Notes under the pieces: model-generated
Databases searched by the model: none
Told to the model about the DNA's origin: nothing
Seen by the model: only the letters and a program-made list of their open reading frames with translations
In this document: in pieces, positions 34,109 to 44,763 of the stretch
Layout: each line of letters starts with the position of its first letter
Position numbering within the stretch: the stretch's first letter is position 1
Assembly: GCA_000507305.1 (NCBI GenBank)
Contig: DF240473.1
Span: 1 to 64,000, forward strand
Source of the DNA: Breviolum minutum Mf 1.05b.01
Lineage: Eukaryota > Sar > Dinophyceae > Suessiales > Symbiodiniaceae
Length of the DNA: 64,000 bases
Direction of reading: 5' to 3'
Position numbers and translations under genes: made by a program

Positions 34109-34573
34109 AAATGCACTTGAAAAGGTCTCTCCTTATCAGCCACCGTCTTCAAGGATCAGCTAGAGTCATCAGCAACCGCCAAGACTTGTTTCGGTTCATT
34201 TCATTCTTACCAGGTGTCGAAGTTTAGAGCTCAGAAATATTTGGTGGTATCTCATAACTTCCAGTGACCCTGTATGGGCCCACCCTCCATGTTGAACGAC
34301 GGGAAGGCTTCAGCTCTGCGATGTACTCTGCGATGTATCATATCGTCAGTCAAGCCGCCGCAGACCGTGGTGAAAAGTGTTTGATATAACGAACTGTGTT
34401 TGCGTTCAACTACTATGAGTGCATGACTGACCTCTCATCATCACAGACCTCATCAAACAACTTGACTGATTCTCGCTTGATTGGCATTGTGACATCATGT
34501 GACAAGGATCCCAACATTCGGAGCAAGCAGGCCGCGGGCCACAATCCGCTGCAACTTTTGGCTCAGCATCGGG

Positions 34574-34780
34574 CTACATTCAACTGATGGTGCTTGGCCA
34601 ATCACACACTTGCACACTTGCACACTTGCACACTCACACAAACGCACACACACACACACAAACCAACAAACCAACAAACCAACAAACCAACAAACCAACA
34701 AACCCACACACACACACACACAAACCACAAATCCTACATTCAACTGATGGCCAATAACACACTTGCACACGCACACGAAC
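34574..34780. repeat. CACACTTG / CCAACAAA repeat cluster with duplicated flank
   Basis: CTACATTCAACTGATGG occurs at 34574-34590 and again at 34734-34750, each followed by ACACACTTGCACAC-type repeats. Between them are (CACACTTG)n, (CA)n and (CCAACAAA)n runs. Looks like slippage plus a local tandem duplication. Confidence 0.9.
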
Positions 34781-35222
34781 AATTTTCAGCATCTTTTTGA
34801 CCGGGAACTAACATATCCCTGAACTTCCTCGACTGTAAAATAAACCGTCTTTGTAGAACCACTGTTTTTTGCCCTCTAGCCCCTGTTTTTTGCCACTTCT
34901 GAACTGTGATTTATTGATCAGTCTCATAGCCAGCCATATCGCCAAATCAGCTGCAGCCAATTGCATAGGCGCCAGCCAGCAAATAATCAGCTACCCGCCA
35001 ATCTAGCCAACCAGCTACCTCATAACTAGCACATAGGAATCCCAGCCTAGATACTTAGCGCAATCCCATTTATAGGCAGTCAATCATATAATTACCCAGC
35101 CACAATCAACCTCCTAATTACCTATACGTATCCAATACCCTAAGAAGCCAGCCAATCAACCACCGAACTTATTTATTTAAATCTACATTATTATTTCAAA
35201 CTTTGGGAGTGCCTATTTTAAG

Positions 35223-35363
35223 CGATGGAGTTTGTTGTGGCATTGCAACTCGCTGTTGGGGGCCTTGTCCAGTGTAAGTTGTTTTGGAGACGCCCCACAT
35301 GGACATGCCATCAATCCTCCTAAGGCACAAGCGCTCGAAGAGTTTTGGCCAGAAGAGCGCGAG
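35223..35363 (+). CDS. exon, 47 codons
   Basis: Open from a TTTTAAG acceptor to a GTGAGA donor, phase 0. It reads RWSLLWHCNSLLGALSS, VSCFGDAPHGHAINPPK and AQALEEFWPEERE. Only the last 25 codons have strongly coding composition, so the true start may be later. It joins in phase to the terminal exon at 35453. Confidence 0.62.
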
Positions 35364-35452
35364 GTGAGAACCTCGCCTTTTTCAAAAAACCCTTGATGAA
35401 AATGGGCCATTTCTCGTAGTGCCCTTCCGCTCGATTCTTTGTTTTCTCGCAG

Positions 35453-35503
35453 GTGGCCGAAAAAACGGTCAACGGCCCGCGCCTAAATTGTTTCGTTTTG
35501 TAG
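35453..35503 (+). CDS. terminal exon with TAG stop
   Basis: After TTCTCGCAG, phase 0: VAEKTVNGPRLNCFVL and TAG at 35501-35503. It follows 35223-35363 across an 89-bp intron and gives a plausible gene 3' end. Confidence 0.58.
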   Translation: MAEKTVNGPRLNCFVL

Positions 35504-36453
35504 CTGTTTACGGGTAAGGTAGCTCGATGGAATGTTCTGCGAAACGCCTGTCCAACGCCAAGGGTGGTGGCAAATCCTCAAGAATCTCACGAATGCGCCT
35601 TGATTGCATCATCGTGAATCATGGTGCGTCTTTGTTTCATGCAGTACTGGATCGGTGACTTATGTTTGGTACTTGTATGAGTTTGCATGGGGGCAGGGGC
35701 CTAGTAGATGCTAGTAAGCTGCTACGGTAGTAGTATTCCCAAGACACCCCACGGCTTTCTGTCGCAACCGTTGTGGTTAGTTTCAGGGGGGGTAGGGGAG
35801 CGAATGGGCAACATGGGGGGGTTTGAGCACCAAACAGCTACGCCACTTATAGGGCGTATAGGGGGTATAACCCTTTTTACCCATCTTTTTTCGGCCATTT
35901 ACAGAGGTTGTAGCTCCATTTATAACTGGTGGGGGTCCACCTTGTAAAGTTGGCATCAAATTTCTTGAGATTTTGACAGGATCTGCAGGCATCAAATTTT
36001 GAGAGCTTGATAAACTAGAGCTTTGAAGATGATCCCAGGAGTTGGAAAATTTATCGCCTGTGTACATGGGATTTTACATATTGATGATATTTGAAATATG
36101 TCAAAAATTAGTGGATTTCCAATTGATTTTCCATGTATTTCCAATCCTGGCATGATCTTCTTTGTGAATGCGACACTTTTATTGACAGATTTTACGATAG
36201 ATTCACGTAAAAGAACTGGGGTGGTTAAGTTGGGACCAGAAAAGAGGTTGGATTCTTGGATGATTCCTAATTGAAATGAATTGCAGATGTTTGGGACCGG
36301 GCAAAGTGATACAAAACTGGAATCAATGACTCAGCAACAGGGTATATATATATATATGTTTACTATATACGCGTATGCGGCATATATACTATTATACATA
36401 AAGACGTGGCGAATTTGAGCCCTTTGAAATCATCCTGAAATATGGAAATAAGC

Positions 36454-36594
36454 CTGAACTAAAGCACTTGCCGGGTTACCTTATTAACCAGAGCCGATGG
36501 ATGGGAGGTTTTTCTGGTCTGTTTCTATTGTTGGCGAGATCCCCAAGTGACAATGCCTTTCATAGGAAACTCTTAGGATGGTGCCCCAACAAGA
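36454..36594. repeat. dispersed repeat A, copy 1
   Basis: CTGAACTAAAGCACTTGCCG to AACTCTTAGGATGGTGC; matches 41078-41192 with an internal difference of about 25 bp (ACCAGAGCCGATGGATGG present only here). It lies directly upstream of a repeat B copy. Confidence 0.88.
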
Positions 36595-36603
36595 GCGATT
36601 AAG

Positions 36604-36740
36604 GCGCCAGATGCTGTCGCAGATGAGGCAGCTGCAAGAGTTGTCAAGAGTCCACGGAAGAGTTTATGTTTTTTTTATTCATGAGGCATGATTGAGAGTT
36701 GCTTTGTGATGAATCTGAAGCAAGCCGTTGCTCTTTAGAA
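36604..36740 (+). pseudogene. dispersed exon-bearing repeat B, copy 1
   Basis: After TTAAG the frame reads APDAVADEAAARVVKSPRK. The downstream part matches the MIEKLLCDESEA exon of the 49.7- and 58.1-kb copies, but with a lost base (GAGAGTTG for GAGAAGTTG), so it is broken here. Confidence 0.6.
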
Positions 36741-36826
36741 CGAAATTTCAGAATAAGCTTCATGGTATCCACTGGACATAATTATTATACAGTGATTTTT
36801 GTGTTGGCAGTGAGCTCCATTGCCAG

Positions 36827-36902
36827 GAACCCGCTTCGCCCGACGTTGCAGAAGCTGAAGCACCAGCCGCCCCTAGACATGAAATGTGTCTTGGCTGTTC
36901 CT
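36827..36902 (+). pseudogene. degenerate paralogue of the 39833 exon
   Basis: After TTGCCAG: EPASPDVAEAEAPAAPRH then EMCLGCS and a TGA. The exon at 39833-39940 reads APAAEDVAEAAAPTEQAA then TDEMCLGC in the same order. Here the frame stops at the point where the other continues. Confidence 0.5.
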
Positions 36903-37620
36903 GAGGAGAAAACAATTGTAAAGCACATGTATACCCAGAATGATGATGGCGGTGCTTCTCATGTCGCAGCCTGTATGTGGCTCCGCTCCAAATAAAAATA
37001 AGACTCAAGCCGTTCACATGCAAATTTCGCCATGGAAACCTAAGATAGGCCATATCCATAAGGGTCACCACTTTCAAAGCTTTTCAGCCTGAGGTCATCT
37101 TCAACTGAGATGCCCATGCCTACAGAATTGCTATCTCCAACAAGCATTGGTGATGAGGCCACTTGCCACTGAATGAATGGGGGATACCCACGCAACCAAA
37201 AGATATACAACGAAATGAGGTAGTGTGTGAAAAAGGATGAGTTGCACACAAGGCGTGAAAACAAGGTAGTACAAGTTTGGACAATCCCTGTTTAAAACAT
37301 ATTTCTCGCAAAGGAGAAATCACTCATGTTTACTTTTGCCACCAATAATTCTCAATTTTTGAAATTGAAAGCATCAACCACTTGTGTAGATGTGTCTTTT
37401 CTTCGATATTCCGTATTGCAACCGAAAAAAAAGACACCACCGGCGAATCTTGGGTGAAGATTGGCAGCTTTCGGGTGTTTTTTTTGTCGTTGGGTGGTAG
37501 GACTTCGAAGATGAGACCAGCGTCCCCACCGAGCTGGGCGTGACAGAGGCGGGGAGTTGGCAATCAATGGGGGGTTGGATCGGTTGGAGGTGGTAGTGTA
37601 TGGCTTTTATGTTGGCTTAC

Positions 37621-37722
37621 TAAAATAAGGGGCTTATTAACCATTGGTTTCCCTTTAATAAGGCCTTATTCGTCCCTTATTTCTGGGGGGGTCCGTTAGG
37701 GGGGGTAGGTTGACCATCCATG
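37621..37722. repeat. dispersed repeat E, copy 1
   Basis: CTTATTAACCATTGGTTTC, AATAAGGCCTTATT and GTTAGGGGGGGTAGGTTGAC recur at 51650-51752. Partly palindromic (AATAAGGCCTTATT), perhaps a decayed foldback element. Confidence 0.75.
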
Positions 37723-38946
37723 ATATATGTGCTGGTGACGATAAACTCTCATTTCTTCCCTGTGTTAAAGGATGGTCATCAACTTTAATGGTAGGGGGTA
37801 ATGTACCCATTAGAAGGATTCCCCGTTAGGGGGGGGATGAGCACATATTGCTATATATAATTATGTATAAATGGATCATCTGGATCATACAGTTCAAAGT
37901 TATTAAAAGTAGTACCCTTGGTTTTGAGACTTATCAGTAGAAGGTGAGGTGCAATCTTGTACCATATCTACATGAAGCTTATCTGAAAAAGGGTTCCATG
38001 AAACTCAGGAGGCCGGCACAAATATCGAATAAACCCTCCAACATCAACCCACCAAACCTTCCAACGTTCAACCCATCCTGGATTTTCATACTACCCAAAT
38101 CAACCACCTCGGAAATGCAAAGCTCCGCTCTGGCCAGGCCCCAGTTTTTCCACCGTTGCAAGGGGAGCGACCCTCATCACCAACGGAAGTCATGGAGGAT
38201 CAACTGACCGTGGAGGCGCGGTTTCGATGACGATGCGTTTGGACAAAATTTGTATTGAATTTGTACCAAAACAAAAATCCCGGGGTTTTGGATAGGGTTA
38301 GAGATTGATTGAAAGGAGTAAGATGGAGTAAGATTGAGGCAGGATTCTTAGCTTGCATTTTATCTTTTTGGTTTGGTTGATGATTGGAGTAGATTCACTT
38401 CGATGTGTTGTCCCTTTGGAGCCATGGGAGTCATGGCCAGGACACAATACACCATCCCTAATAGGAAAGGGCCTTTGCAAAAGGTTTTATTTATTAACCA
38501 GTAGCTATGTGTAGTTTCATTAGTTTTCTATATGATAGATGTCGTTGGAGTGGAACTATCATAGCCACTTTGAGCTGGAAAATCTCTATTGGCTCTTTGG
38601 AGTGGTGGTTGATGACCACAGCAGTGGTCGGAAAATCGCAAGGCTCCAACCATGTTGCATCCACTGCCTGAGGCACACATCAGTGTTTTTTTTCAGTTGT
38701 GGTATAGATGAGATCAGAATATCTACTGACCTTGTTGATTGGGAGCCTTTGGTAAAGGTTTCAAAATCACACTTGAAATAGGACTGTGGTCGCCATTGCG
38801 ATGCAAAGATGTTTTCTTCCCTAGAGAAAAACACCTTCAGAGATTTTTGAACATGCCTTGTTCCCTCGGATAAGAATCTTGGAGGCTTATCTAGATGGAT
38901 TAGCAATGAAACACGTACACCACCTTCTGGAGGACTTGTTACATTT

Positions 38947-39763
38947 GAGCTTACCATGTTTTGTTGCTTACCATGTTTTGTTGCTTGTCACATCAATCCT
39001 TATCTTCTTGGTACTTTTGGGGAATCGACTCGAAGCCAGTTCGTTTCCGTACGCCTTCGTTCGGGGGCAGGTTCAGGGCCCCCAATAGTCATTTACATTC
39101 ATTTACCACATATCATGGATCCACACATCCATTATGGATCCATTAGAACTTCTAGCAATATCTAGATGTCCCTACTTTTCTGATAGGTTGAGTTTCGTGA
39201 AGTGTCTTCACGCCACCTGACCCGATTTGCTTCAACTTGAGATGCCTGAAAAAATCAATCCCATCGGGTAGAGTCAAAAAGAGAGGTAGTACAACTGACG
39301 ACTACTTTCAAAATACTACAACTGAATTCAAAATACGACAACTAAACTCACCTCACCCTAACAGCTATCGTTTTACTGCCATCTCGAGTCAAAAACATCA
39401 AGGATTGATATACCCATTGGTGATGAGGGATTCACCATTTGGAATGATTGGAAACCTGACATCTAAAGCGTTTTTTGATCTTTGTCGGCAATTTGCTAGT
39501 GGGCTATTGATGCTCACTTGTCACCTTGCAATAAGTTCAAGGGTTGAGGCGTTGGAAGGTCTAGCAACTTAAGGTCATGATATCAAGTACCATTTCTTTT
39601 TATCCTTTGTTCTATTTAGACTAAATTGCTAAGAGCTCACACATGCTCACACTTTTTCAACTGGTTGTCCATTCTGTGAGTTCTTGGGTTTGTCGTGTGA
39701 ACATGTGAGAATATGCCCCCGGAGACTTGTGAAGATTGGTTATAGTTATTATTAAATTATTCT
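38947..39763. repeat. dispersed repeat C, copy 1 (about 0.8 kb)
   Basis: Aligns with 45264-46047 over most of its length, from GAGCTTACCATGTTTTGTTGC to TGTGAAGAT plus TTATTAAATTATT. This copy has an extra 115 bp at 39281-39395 and lacks about 60 bp present at 45371-45434. Chance open frames only. Confidence 0.92.
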
Positions 39764-39832
39764 GCAGTGACGTTTGTTGGTGAAGTCTCAACTAACTCAA
39801 CTTGACGTTTGATTACATTGCGACATTTCCAG

Positions 39833-39940
39833 GCACCCGCGGCTGAAGATGTCGCAGAAGCTGCAGCACCAACTGAGCAAGCTGCTACAGATGAGATGTG
39901 TCTTGGCTGTTTTTGGGTGTTGCGGGAAGACAAGTGTCAG
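39833..39940 (+). CDS. exon, 36 codons, Ala/Glu-rich
   Basis: Between ATTTCCAG and a GTCAGT donor, phase 0 at both ends: APAAEDVAEAAAPTEQAA, then TDEMCLGCFWVLREDKCQ. A diverged paralogue lies at 36827. It may belong to the gene continued at 41708-44871, whose exons are also phase 0, but this is not shown. Confidence 0.62.
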
Positions 39941-40049
39941 GTCAGTGATAATGCATGAGAATGCCAGGCAGTTGCTGCTTGAAACATTTTGAAACCATGA
40001 AAGCACTGGCTGCGCATGGCTGCGATCCCTGAGGCAAGCTGAAGTTGCG

Positions 40050-40310
40050 ATTCAAGCGGATGAGGCAGCTGCAAGAGTTATCAAGAGTCCACGGAAGTTT
40101 TATGCTCGCTTTTTTCATGATGGGGCATGATTGAGAAGTTGCTTTGTGATGAATCTGAAGCAAGACGCTGCTCTTTCTGGAATGGAATTTTCAAAGTAAG
40201 ACATTATCAACCTACGGTAGCAATTTCTATCCGTTTAGGTGTCAGGATACTCAGTTGGAATGGGGACGCACCCCAATGTGGTAAATACCATCCCTGGTAA
40301 TGATGATTAA
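40050..40310 (+). pseudogene. dispersed exon-bearing repeat B, copy 2
   Basis: GATGAGGCAGCTGCAAGAG through MIEKLLCDESEARRCSF and WNGIFK to a GTAAGA donor at about 40195. A stop precedes the MIEK part (TGA before TGGGGC), so the 5' part is broken. Downstream TTGGAATGGGGACGCACCCC is shared with copy 3. Confidence 0.6.
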
Positions 40311-40459
40311 GGGGACAGCATTTCCAATATGACATTTGCAGTTTGCCTCTCATTATTTCAGTACGCTAACCAGGTGGTGCAGGGCGGGCAACATCCCAAG
40401 AGTGTCTGTATGTCTATGTTTTTTGAATATGATGTCCAGTCCCAGCAAATCAAATAACA

Positions 40460-40959
40460 TTGTTAGTGTTTTTCTTGTGACTTTGGGCTACTTTCTGTCA
40501 CATCTTTGACTTGCAAAGAATGGCCATCAACATCATTGGAAAAAAAGAGTAAGAGACAAGATTGATCCCCACTTTATCCACTTCTTCCTATAGTTCAATT
40601 CCTTTCACAAGATTTGTTGTTTTTTCATGTGGCAGTTGGGTTTCCTAGTATATTTTTTCCTTACAAATGCTGAATCCACATATCTCATACCCTGAAAACT
40701 AATACATCCCCTGAAAATTGATGCTTGGGTCCGATGAAAGTTCCATTTAAATCCATTTAAAATGGTCCCTTTTCATGGGACATTCGTTCATTTTCATGGG
40801 ACTTAGATCTACCAAAAGCCATCCCAAGTCGATCCCAACCTTTTGCGTGCGAAGGATGAGCATCAAGTCGATCCCTTCGAAGAGGAGGTGCCACAAAAAA
40901 AGCAGTGGAAAAGTGAAAGGCCCTCTCTCTGAGCACACCATTTTTTTTGAATTAAGATG
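40460..40959. repeat. dispersed repeat D, copy 1 (0.5 kb)
   Basis: Matches 57639-58096 (TTGTTAGTGTTTTT through GACTTGCAAA and TGGCAGTTGGGTTTCCTAG to GAATTAAGATG) with small indels. No convincing protein. Confidence 0.9.
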
Positions 40960-41077
40960 TTTTTGAATTGAAGGATTGAATCAACATAGACCTTTTGTTA
41001 CAAATTCAGGAAACTTAAGATATTTGGGATTTGGTTACCTGAAACTCGTGGCTGGCCAAGAACTGTTCAAAAAAGGG

Positions 41078-41192
41078 CTGAACTAAAGCACTTGCCGGGT
41101 TACCTTATTATGGTCTGTTTCTATTATTGTTGGCGAGATCCCTAAATGACAATGCCTTTCATAGGAAACTCTTAGGATGGTGCACCAACAAG
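41078..41192. repeat. dispersed repeat A, copy 2
   Basis: Shorter version of 36454-36594, lacking the central ACCAGAGCCGATGG segment. Confidence 0.88.
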
Positions 41193-41707
41193 ACCATTCC
41201 CAAACCGCGAACTTACTATTTATTTATTCGAGGCATGTATATGGATTCAGATATTTTCCTTTTCTTTCTCTTTCAGCAAAGGGCATGTGTCTTGTTGGGT
41301 CTATAGAACCCACAGACGTTAGGTAGGACCAGGTAGGAGGCACCCTAGTTGATTGTTGTCTGATTTCTTATGTATATATACGTAATTCATTATTCTTCAT
41401 AACTCTTTCATCATGTTTTTCGATTGGTCTTGGATAGTTTGGGTTTCAGAAAACGACCTTAGAGATTTTGCGTTGGGCTTTTTGGCTCGGTTTCCAGTCA
41501 GGTTCCAAGGGTCGGCAGCGATGTTTTTTGGAACGCGCGCAAACAAAATCAAAACAACAGTAGGCTCAGCATCCCCCGAGGGGGCCCTATAGCTCTTGAC
41601 TCATTTATTGTTATTATTATTATCATTGTGTGTTCTCTTACAGTATGCAAATATCTATTGCTTGTATTGAATTCTTCCTCTTTATCTTCATTTGGTTTGC
41701 TTTCAAG

Positions 41708-41795
41708 ATTCGAAGATCTGAAGGATGAAGAGGAGTCCGTGGAAATACATGGTGAGGCCATTGCCTGCCCACAGCTCTTTCAGCATGTTGGACAG
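41708..41795 (+). CDS. exon, acidic, first seen of the 42-aa-repeat gene
   Basis: After GCTTTCAAG: one base completes a codon, then FEDLKDEEESVEIHGEAIA and CPQLFQHVGQ, ending at GTGAAA in phase 0. Good coding composition. It is followed in phase by 41875. Confidence 0.63.
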
Positions 41796-41874
41796 GTGAA
41801 AACTTATCAAACCTTTTTCTTTGGGAGAAAGCAGAAAAGCAGAAAAGCGGTAAGCAATGTGCAGAGTGATGCAG

Positions 41875-41922
41875 GTTGGAACTGCAAAGAGCCTCGATGC
41901 AGAGATGGCGGCGCGTTTCGAG
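41875..41922 (+). CDS. exon, helical
   Basis: After TGATGCAG: VGTAKSLDAEMAARFE, phase 0, ending at GAG|GCAAAG (GC donor). The next exon begins AREAL-like (ARETL), the same boundary style as in the tandem repeats downstream. Confidence 0.52.
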
Positions 41923-42043
41923 GCAAAGTTTGAGTTCTGTCGGCCCTTCTCTGCTTTCAAATCACAGTTGACAAGCTGACGTCTTGGTGGGTACAAAGTG
42001 TATGCAAATGTAATGTTGCCATATTGTCTATTTCAATTTCCAG

Positions 42044-42409
42044 GCCCGCGAGACCTTGATTCAAGCGGCTCAGAGTGGCGCATTGTTGGCCGCTCTGCGC
42101 GCAGCCACTGCTAAAGCCAAGGCTGGTGCTGTCTCCCAAAGTGGCAGAGCAAAATCAGACCAATGGAAGGACTCTCATGCAGTCATCATGTACTTGACCT
42201 GTACTATCCAAATGCAAAAAATGCAACTTGATTTCAAGATGACGGAATCCAGACTTTTGGATGCACTCACAGTTTTGGAGCAGGGCTTCAATATATCCCA
42301 TTCCAAGACTAGGGAAACACTCATCAGCACTCTGAAGGGATATGATGCTTTACGTGCAAACTATGTGCAACATACGGCTCTCTTGAAAGAATCAGCAACA
42401 ATAGTAAAG
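42044..42409 (+). CDS. large exon, 122 codons, helical
   Basis: Open without stops from TTTCCAG to a GTAAAA donor, phase 0 at both ends. It starts ARETLIQAAQSGALLAAL, similar to the repeat exon ARDTLLKAARDGRLASAF downstream. It continues with helices such as MTESRLLDALTVLEQGF and ends TALLKESATIVK. A part after AAG|GCTGGT could be a retained intron, but the frame remains open. Family not recognised. Confidence 0.63.
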
Positions 42410-42588
42410 GTAAAACCCATCTCCTTTTGCAGTAAGAGAACGTAACAAAAAATGGTCAGATATTCCTCTAACCAGCATCTCCATCCATCACCACTGGACA
42501 CCATGACGCGGAAAAGTACCAAGAACCCAGACAATGAAGTCTCAACGCCATTCTGCGGGCATTTGATTCTTTTTTTGAAAAAGCACAG

Positions 42589-42645
42589 GCAGCGCCGGTT
42601 GAGGAAGATGCGAAGCCAGCCGATGTGGAATCCTTGCGCCGTAAG
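42589..42645 (+). CDS. repeat exon a, copy 1 (19 codons)
   Basis: After AAAGCACAG: AAPVEEDAKPADVESLRRK, phase 0, ending CGTAAG|GCGTGA (GC donor). A GT donor four bases earlier (CGCC|GTAAGG) is possible but breaks the frame of the next exon. The frame is also open upstream to about 42540 (ILRAFDSFFEKAQ), so in copy 1 the exon could start earlier. Confidence 0.6.
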
Positions 42646-42809
42646 GCGTGAACGGATGATGGAATGCCCATGTGGCCCGTGTACTATACGTAGGTTCATG
42701 TGATCAATACGCATTTCACATTATTAATTTGCCTGTCTTTTGGATAGCAATATGTTGCAACGACATACGTTCACAATGAGCAAGATAAGAGATGATGAGA
42801 GTACATGAG

Positions 42810-42878
42810 GCGCGGGACACGCTGCTCAAAGCTGCGCGCGATGGCCGCTTGGCATCCGCTTTCAAGGAGATGCGCCAG
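42810..42878 (+). CDS. repeat exon b, copy 1 (23 codons)
   Basis: After GTACATGAG: ARDTLLKAARDGRLASAF then KEMRQ, phase 0, ending CGCCAG|GCAGGA (GC donor). The intron that follows ends CACAG|GCAGCG, so both its boundaries read CAG|GCAG. The helix resembles the start of exon 42044. Confidence 0.6.
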
Positions 42879-43179
42879 GCAGGATTGAAGGTTGAAAATG
42901 ACAGCGAGCAATGGAGTTCCGTCGATCAGTCAGATACCTGCGAAATTGTGCAAGATATTTTCAGACAAAAATTGGCTTGGAATCTCTAATAAGTTTGCGT
43001 AAGTTTATATGTATTTTGAAACAGTCTTGTGTCATTTTACTTCCTGCATGACCTGACCTTGTTGAAGTTGTTGAAGCGGATTGAAGTTTGAAAATCTAGT
43101 GTCCTACTTGTTTGAAGAGGGCAGCTTTGGGTGCAGCACGGGCAATAATGAACAACAGTGCTGTTGGGAAAAAGCACAG

Positions 43180-43236
43180 GCAGCGCCGGTTGAGGAAGAT
43201 GCGAAGCCAGCCCATGTGGAATCCTTGCGCCGTGAG
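43180..43236 (+). CDS. repeat exon a, copy 2
   Basis: AAPVEEDAKPAHVESLRRE: compared with copy 1, Asp-to-His and Lys-to-Glu. Ends CGTGAG|GCTTGA. Synonymous and replacement changes are few, so the duplication is fairly recent. Confidence 0.58.
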
Positions 43237-43404
43237 GCTTGAACGGATGATGGAATGCCCATGTGGCCCGTGTACTATACGTAGGTTCATGTGATCAATA
43301 TGCATTTCACATTATTAATTTGCCTGTCTTTTGGATAGTATATAACATGTTGCAACGACATACGTTCACAATGAGCAAGATAAGAGATGATGAGAGTACA
43401 TGAG

Positions 43405-43473
43405 GCACGGGACACGCTGCTCAAAGCTGCGCGCGATGGCCGCTTGGCATCCGCTTTCAAGGAGATGCGCCAG
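43405..43473 (+). CDS. repeat exon b, copy 2
   Basis: ARDTLLKAARDGRLASAF then KEMRQ, identical in protein to copy 1 although the DNA differs (GCACGG for GCGCGG at the start). Confidence 0.58.
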
Positions 43474-43774
43474 GCAGGATTGAAGGTTGAAAATGACTGT
43501 GAGCAATGGAGTTCTGTCAATCAGTCAGATACCTCCGAAATTGTGCAAGATATTTTCAGACAAAAATTGGCTTGGAATCTCTAATAAGTTTACGTAAGTT
43601 TATATGTATTTTGAAACAGTCTTGTGTCATTTTACTTCCTGCATGATCTGACCTTGTTGAAGTTGTTGAAGCGGATTGAAGTTTGAAGATCTAGTGTCCT
43701 ACTTGTTTGAAGAGGGCAGCTTTGGGTGCAGCACGGGCAATAATGAACAACAGTGCTGTTGGGAAAAAGCACAG

Positions 43775-43831
43775 GCAGCGCCAGTTGAGCAAGATGCGAA
43801 GCCAGCCCATGTGGAATCCTTGCGCCGTGAG
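43775..43831 (+). CDS. repeat exon a, copy 3
   Basis: AAPVEQDAKPAHVESLRRE: one Glu-to-Gln change against copy 2. Confidence 0.58.
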
Positions 43832-43999
43832 GCTTGAACGGATGATGGAATGCCCATGTGGCCCGTGTACTATACGTAGGTTCATGTGATCAATATGCAT
43901 TTCACATTATTAATTTGCCTGTCTTTTGGATAGTATATAACATGTTGCAACGACATACGTTCACAATGAGGAAGATAAGAGATGATGAGAGTACTTGAG

Positions 44000-44068
44000 G
44001 CGCGGGACACGCTGCGCAAAGCTGCGCGCGATGGCCGCTTGGCATCCGCTTTCAAGGAGATGCGCCAG
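44000..44068 (+). CDS. repeat exon b, copy 3
   Basis: ARDTLRKAARDGRLASAF then KEMRQ: one Leu-to-Arg change against copies 1 and 2. The repeat block ends shortly afterwards in the next intron. Confidence 0.57.
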
Positions 44069-44763
44069 GCAGGATTGAAGGTTGAAAATGACTGTGAGCA
44101 ATGGAGTTCTGTCAATCAGTCAGATACCTCCGAAATTGTGCAAGATATTTTCAGACAAAAATTGGCTTGGAATCTCTAATAAGTTTACGTAAGTTCATAT
44201 GAATTTTGAAACAGTCGGGGAGGGCACTATATTGTATGGACAGGAAAAAAACAATGATTTGCATGATTTGGGGAATCTCAAAAGAGTAGACACAAAATTT
44301 CAGCAACTCAAGTTGGAATCATGCCGGTCTTAAAGTAGTTTCAGAAAAGAGGATCCTGGTTTACCAAAAGTTTATTTAAAACCCAGATGATTCTCGAGAA
44401 CTCATGACTTCGGATTCCAAAAATGTGGACACTGTTCTTTTTTGAACTCAAGATGGAGCGGAAACGGTTTTCAAGCGGTTTGAGAAGACAAGACCCGGGT
44501 CCATGAGCAAAACGGTTGATATCCCAAATGATTCTTCAGAACTCATGATTTCAGACTCCAAAAATTTAGACACTGTATTTTCTTAATTCAAGATGGAACA
44601 GAGTCGGTTTGAAGCAGTTTCCTAATTTTAAACATGTTTAAATTAGGGGGTTGGTCTGAGACTTGAGACTGTTTGAGTCTAAACATTTGAAAATGGTTGA
44701 GTCTGAAGCGACATCTTCCCGAAATCCTTGGATATTCAGTTCTGAAGATCCCATTGTGCATAG

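Larger units (their letters stand above)
32082..35222. other. long region without a convincing gene
   Basis: AT-rich spacer or intron. Features seen: repeated AAAGGAA motifs at 32560-32680, a long minus-strand open frame (33479-34108) and a simple-repeat cluster (34574-34780). Confidence 0.5.
42578..44215. repeat. tandem repeat of a 591-595 bp exon-intron block
   Basis: Copy 1 is 42578-43168 (591 bp), copy 2 43169-43763 (595 bp), copy 3 43764-44215 (truncated). Copies are nearly identical; the 4-bp length difference comes from GATAGTATATAAC versus GATAGCAATA. Each block carries two small exons and most of two introns. The left edge falls 11 bp before the first exon. Confidence 0.97.

Noticed and set aside
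36699-36995. 98-codon open frame with a plausible start
   Set aside because: It fuses out-of-frame parts of repeat B with an out-of-frame reading of the EMCLGC exon; each part reads better in another frame.
42452-43294. Open frames reading QRRLRKMRSQPMWNPC in the tandem block
   Set aside because: They are the +1 shadow of repeat exon a; the AAPVEEDAKPA frame matches splice sites and neighbouring phases.
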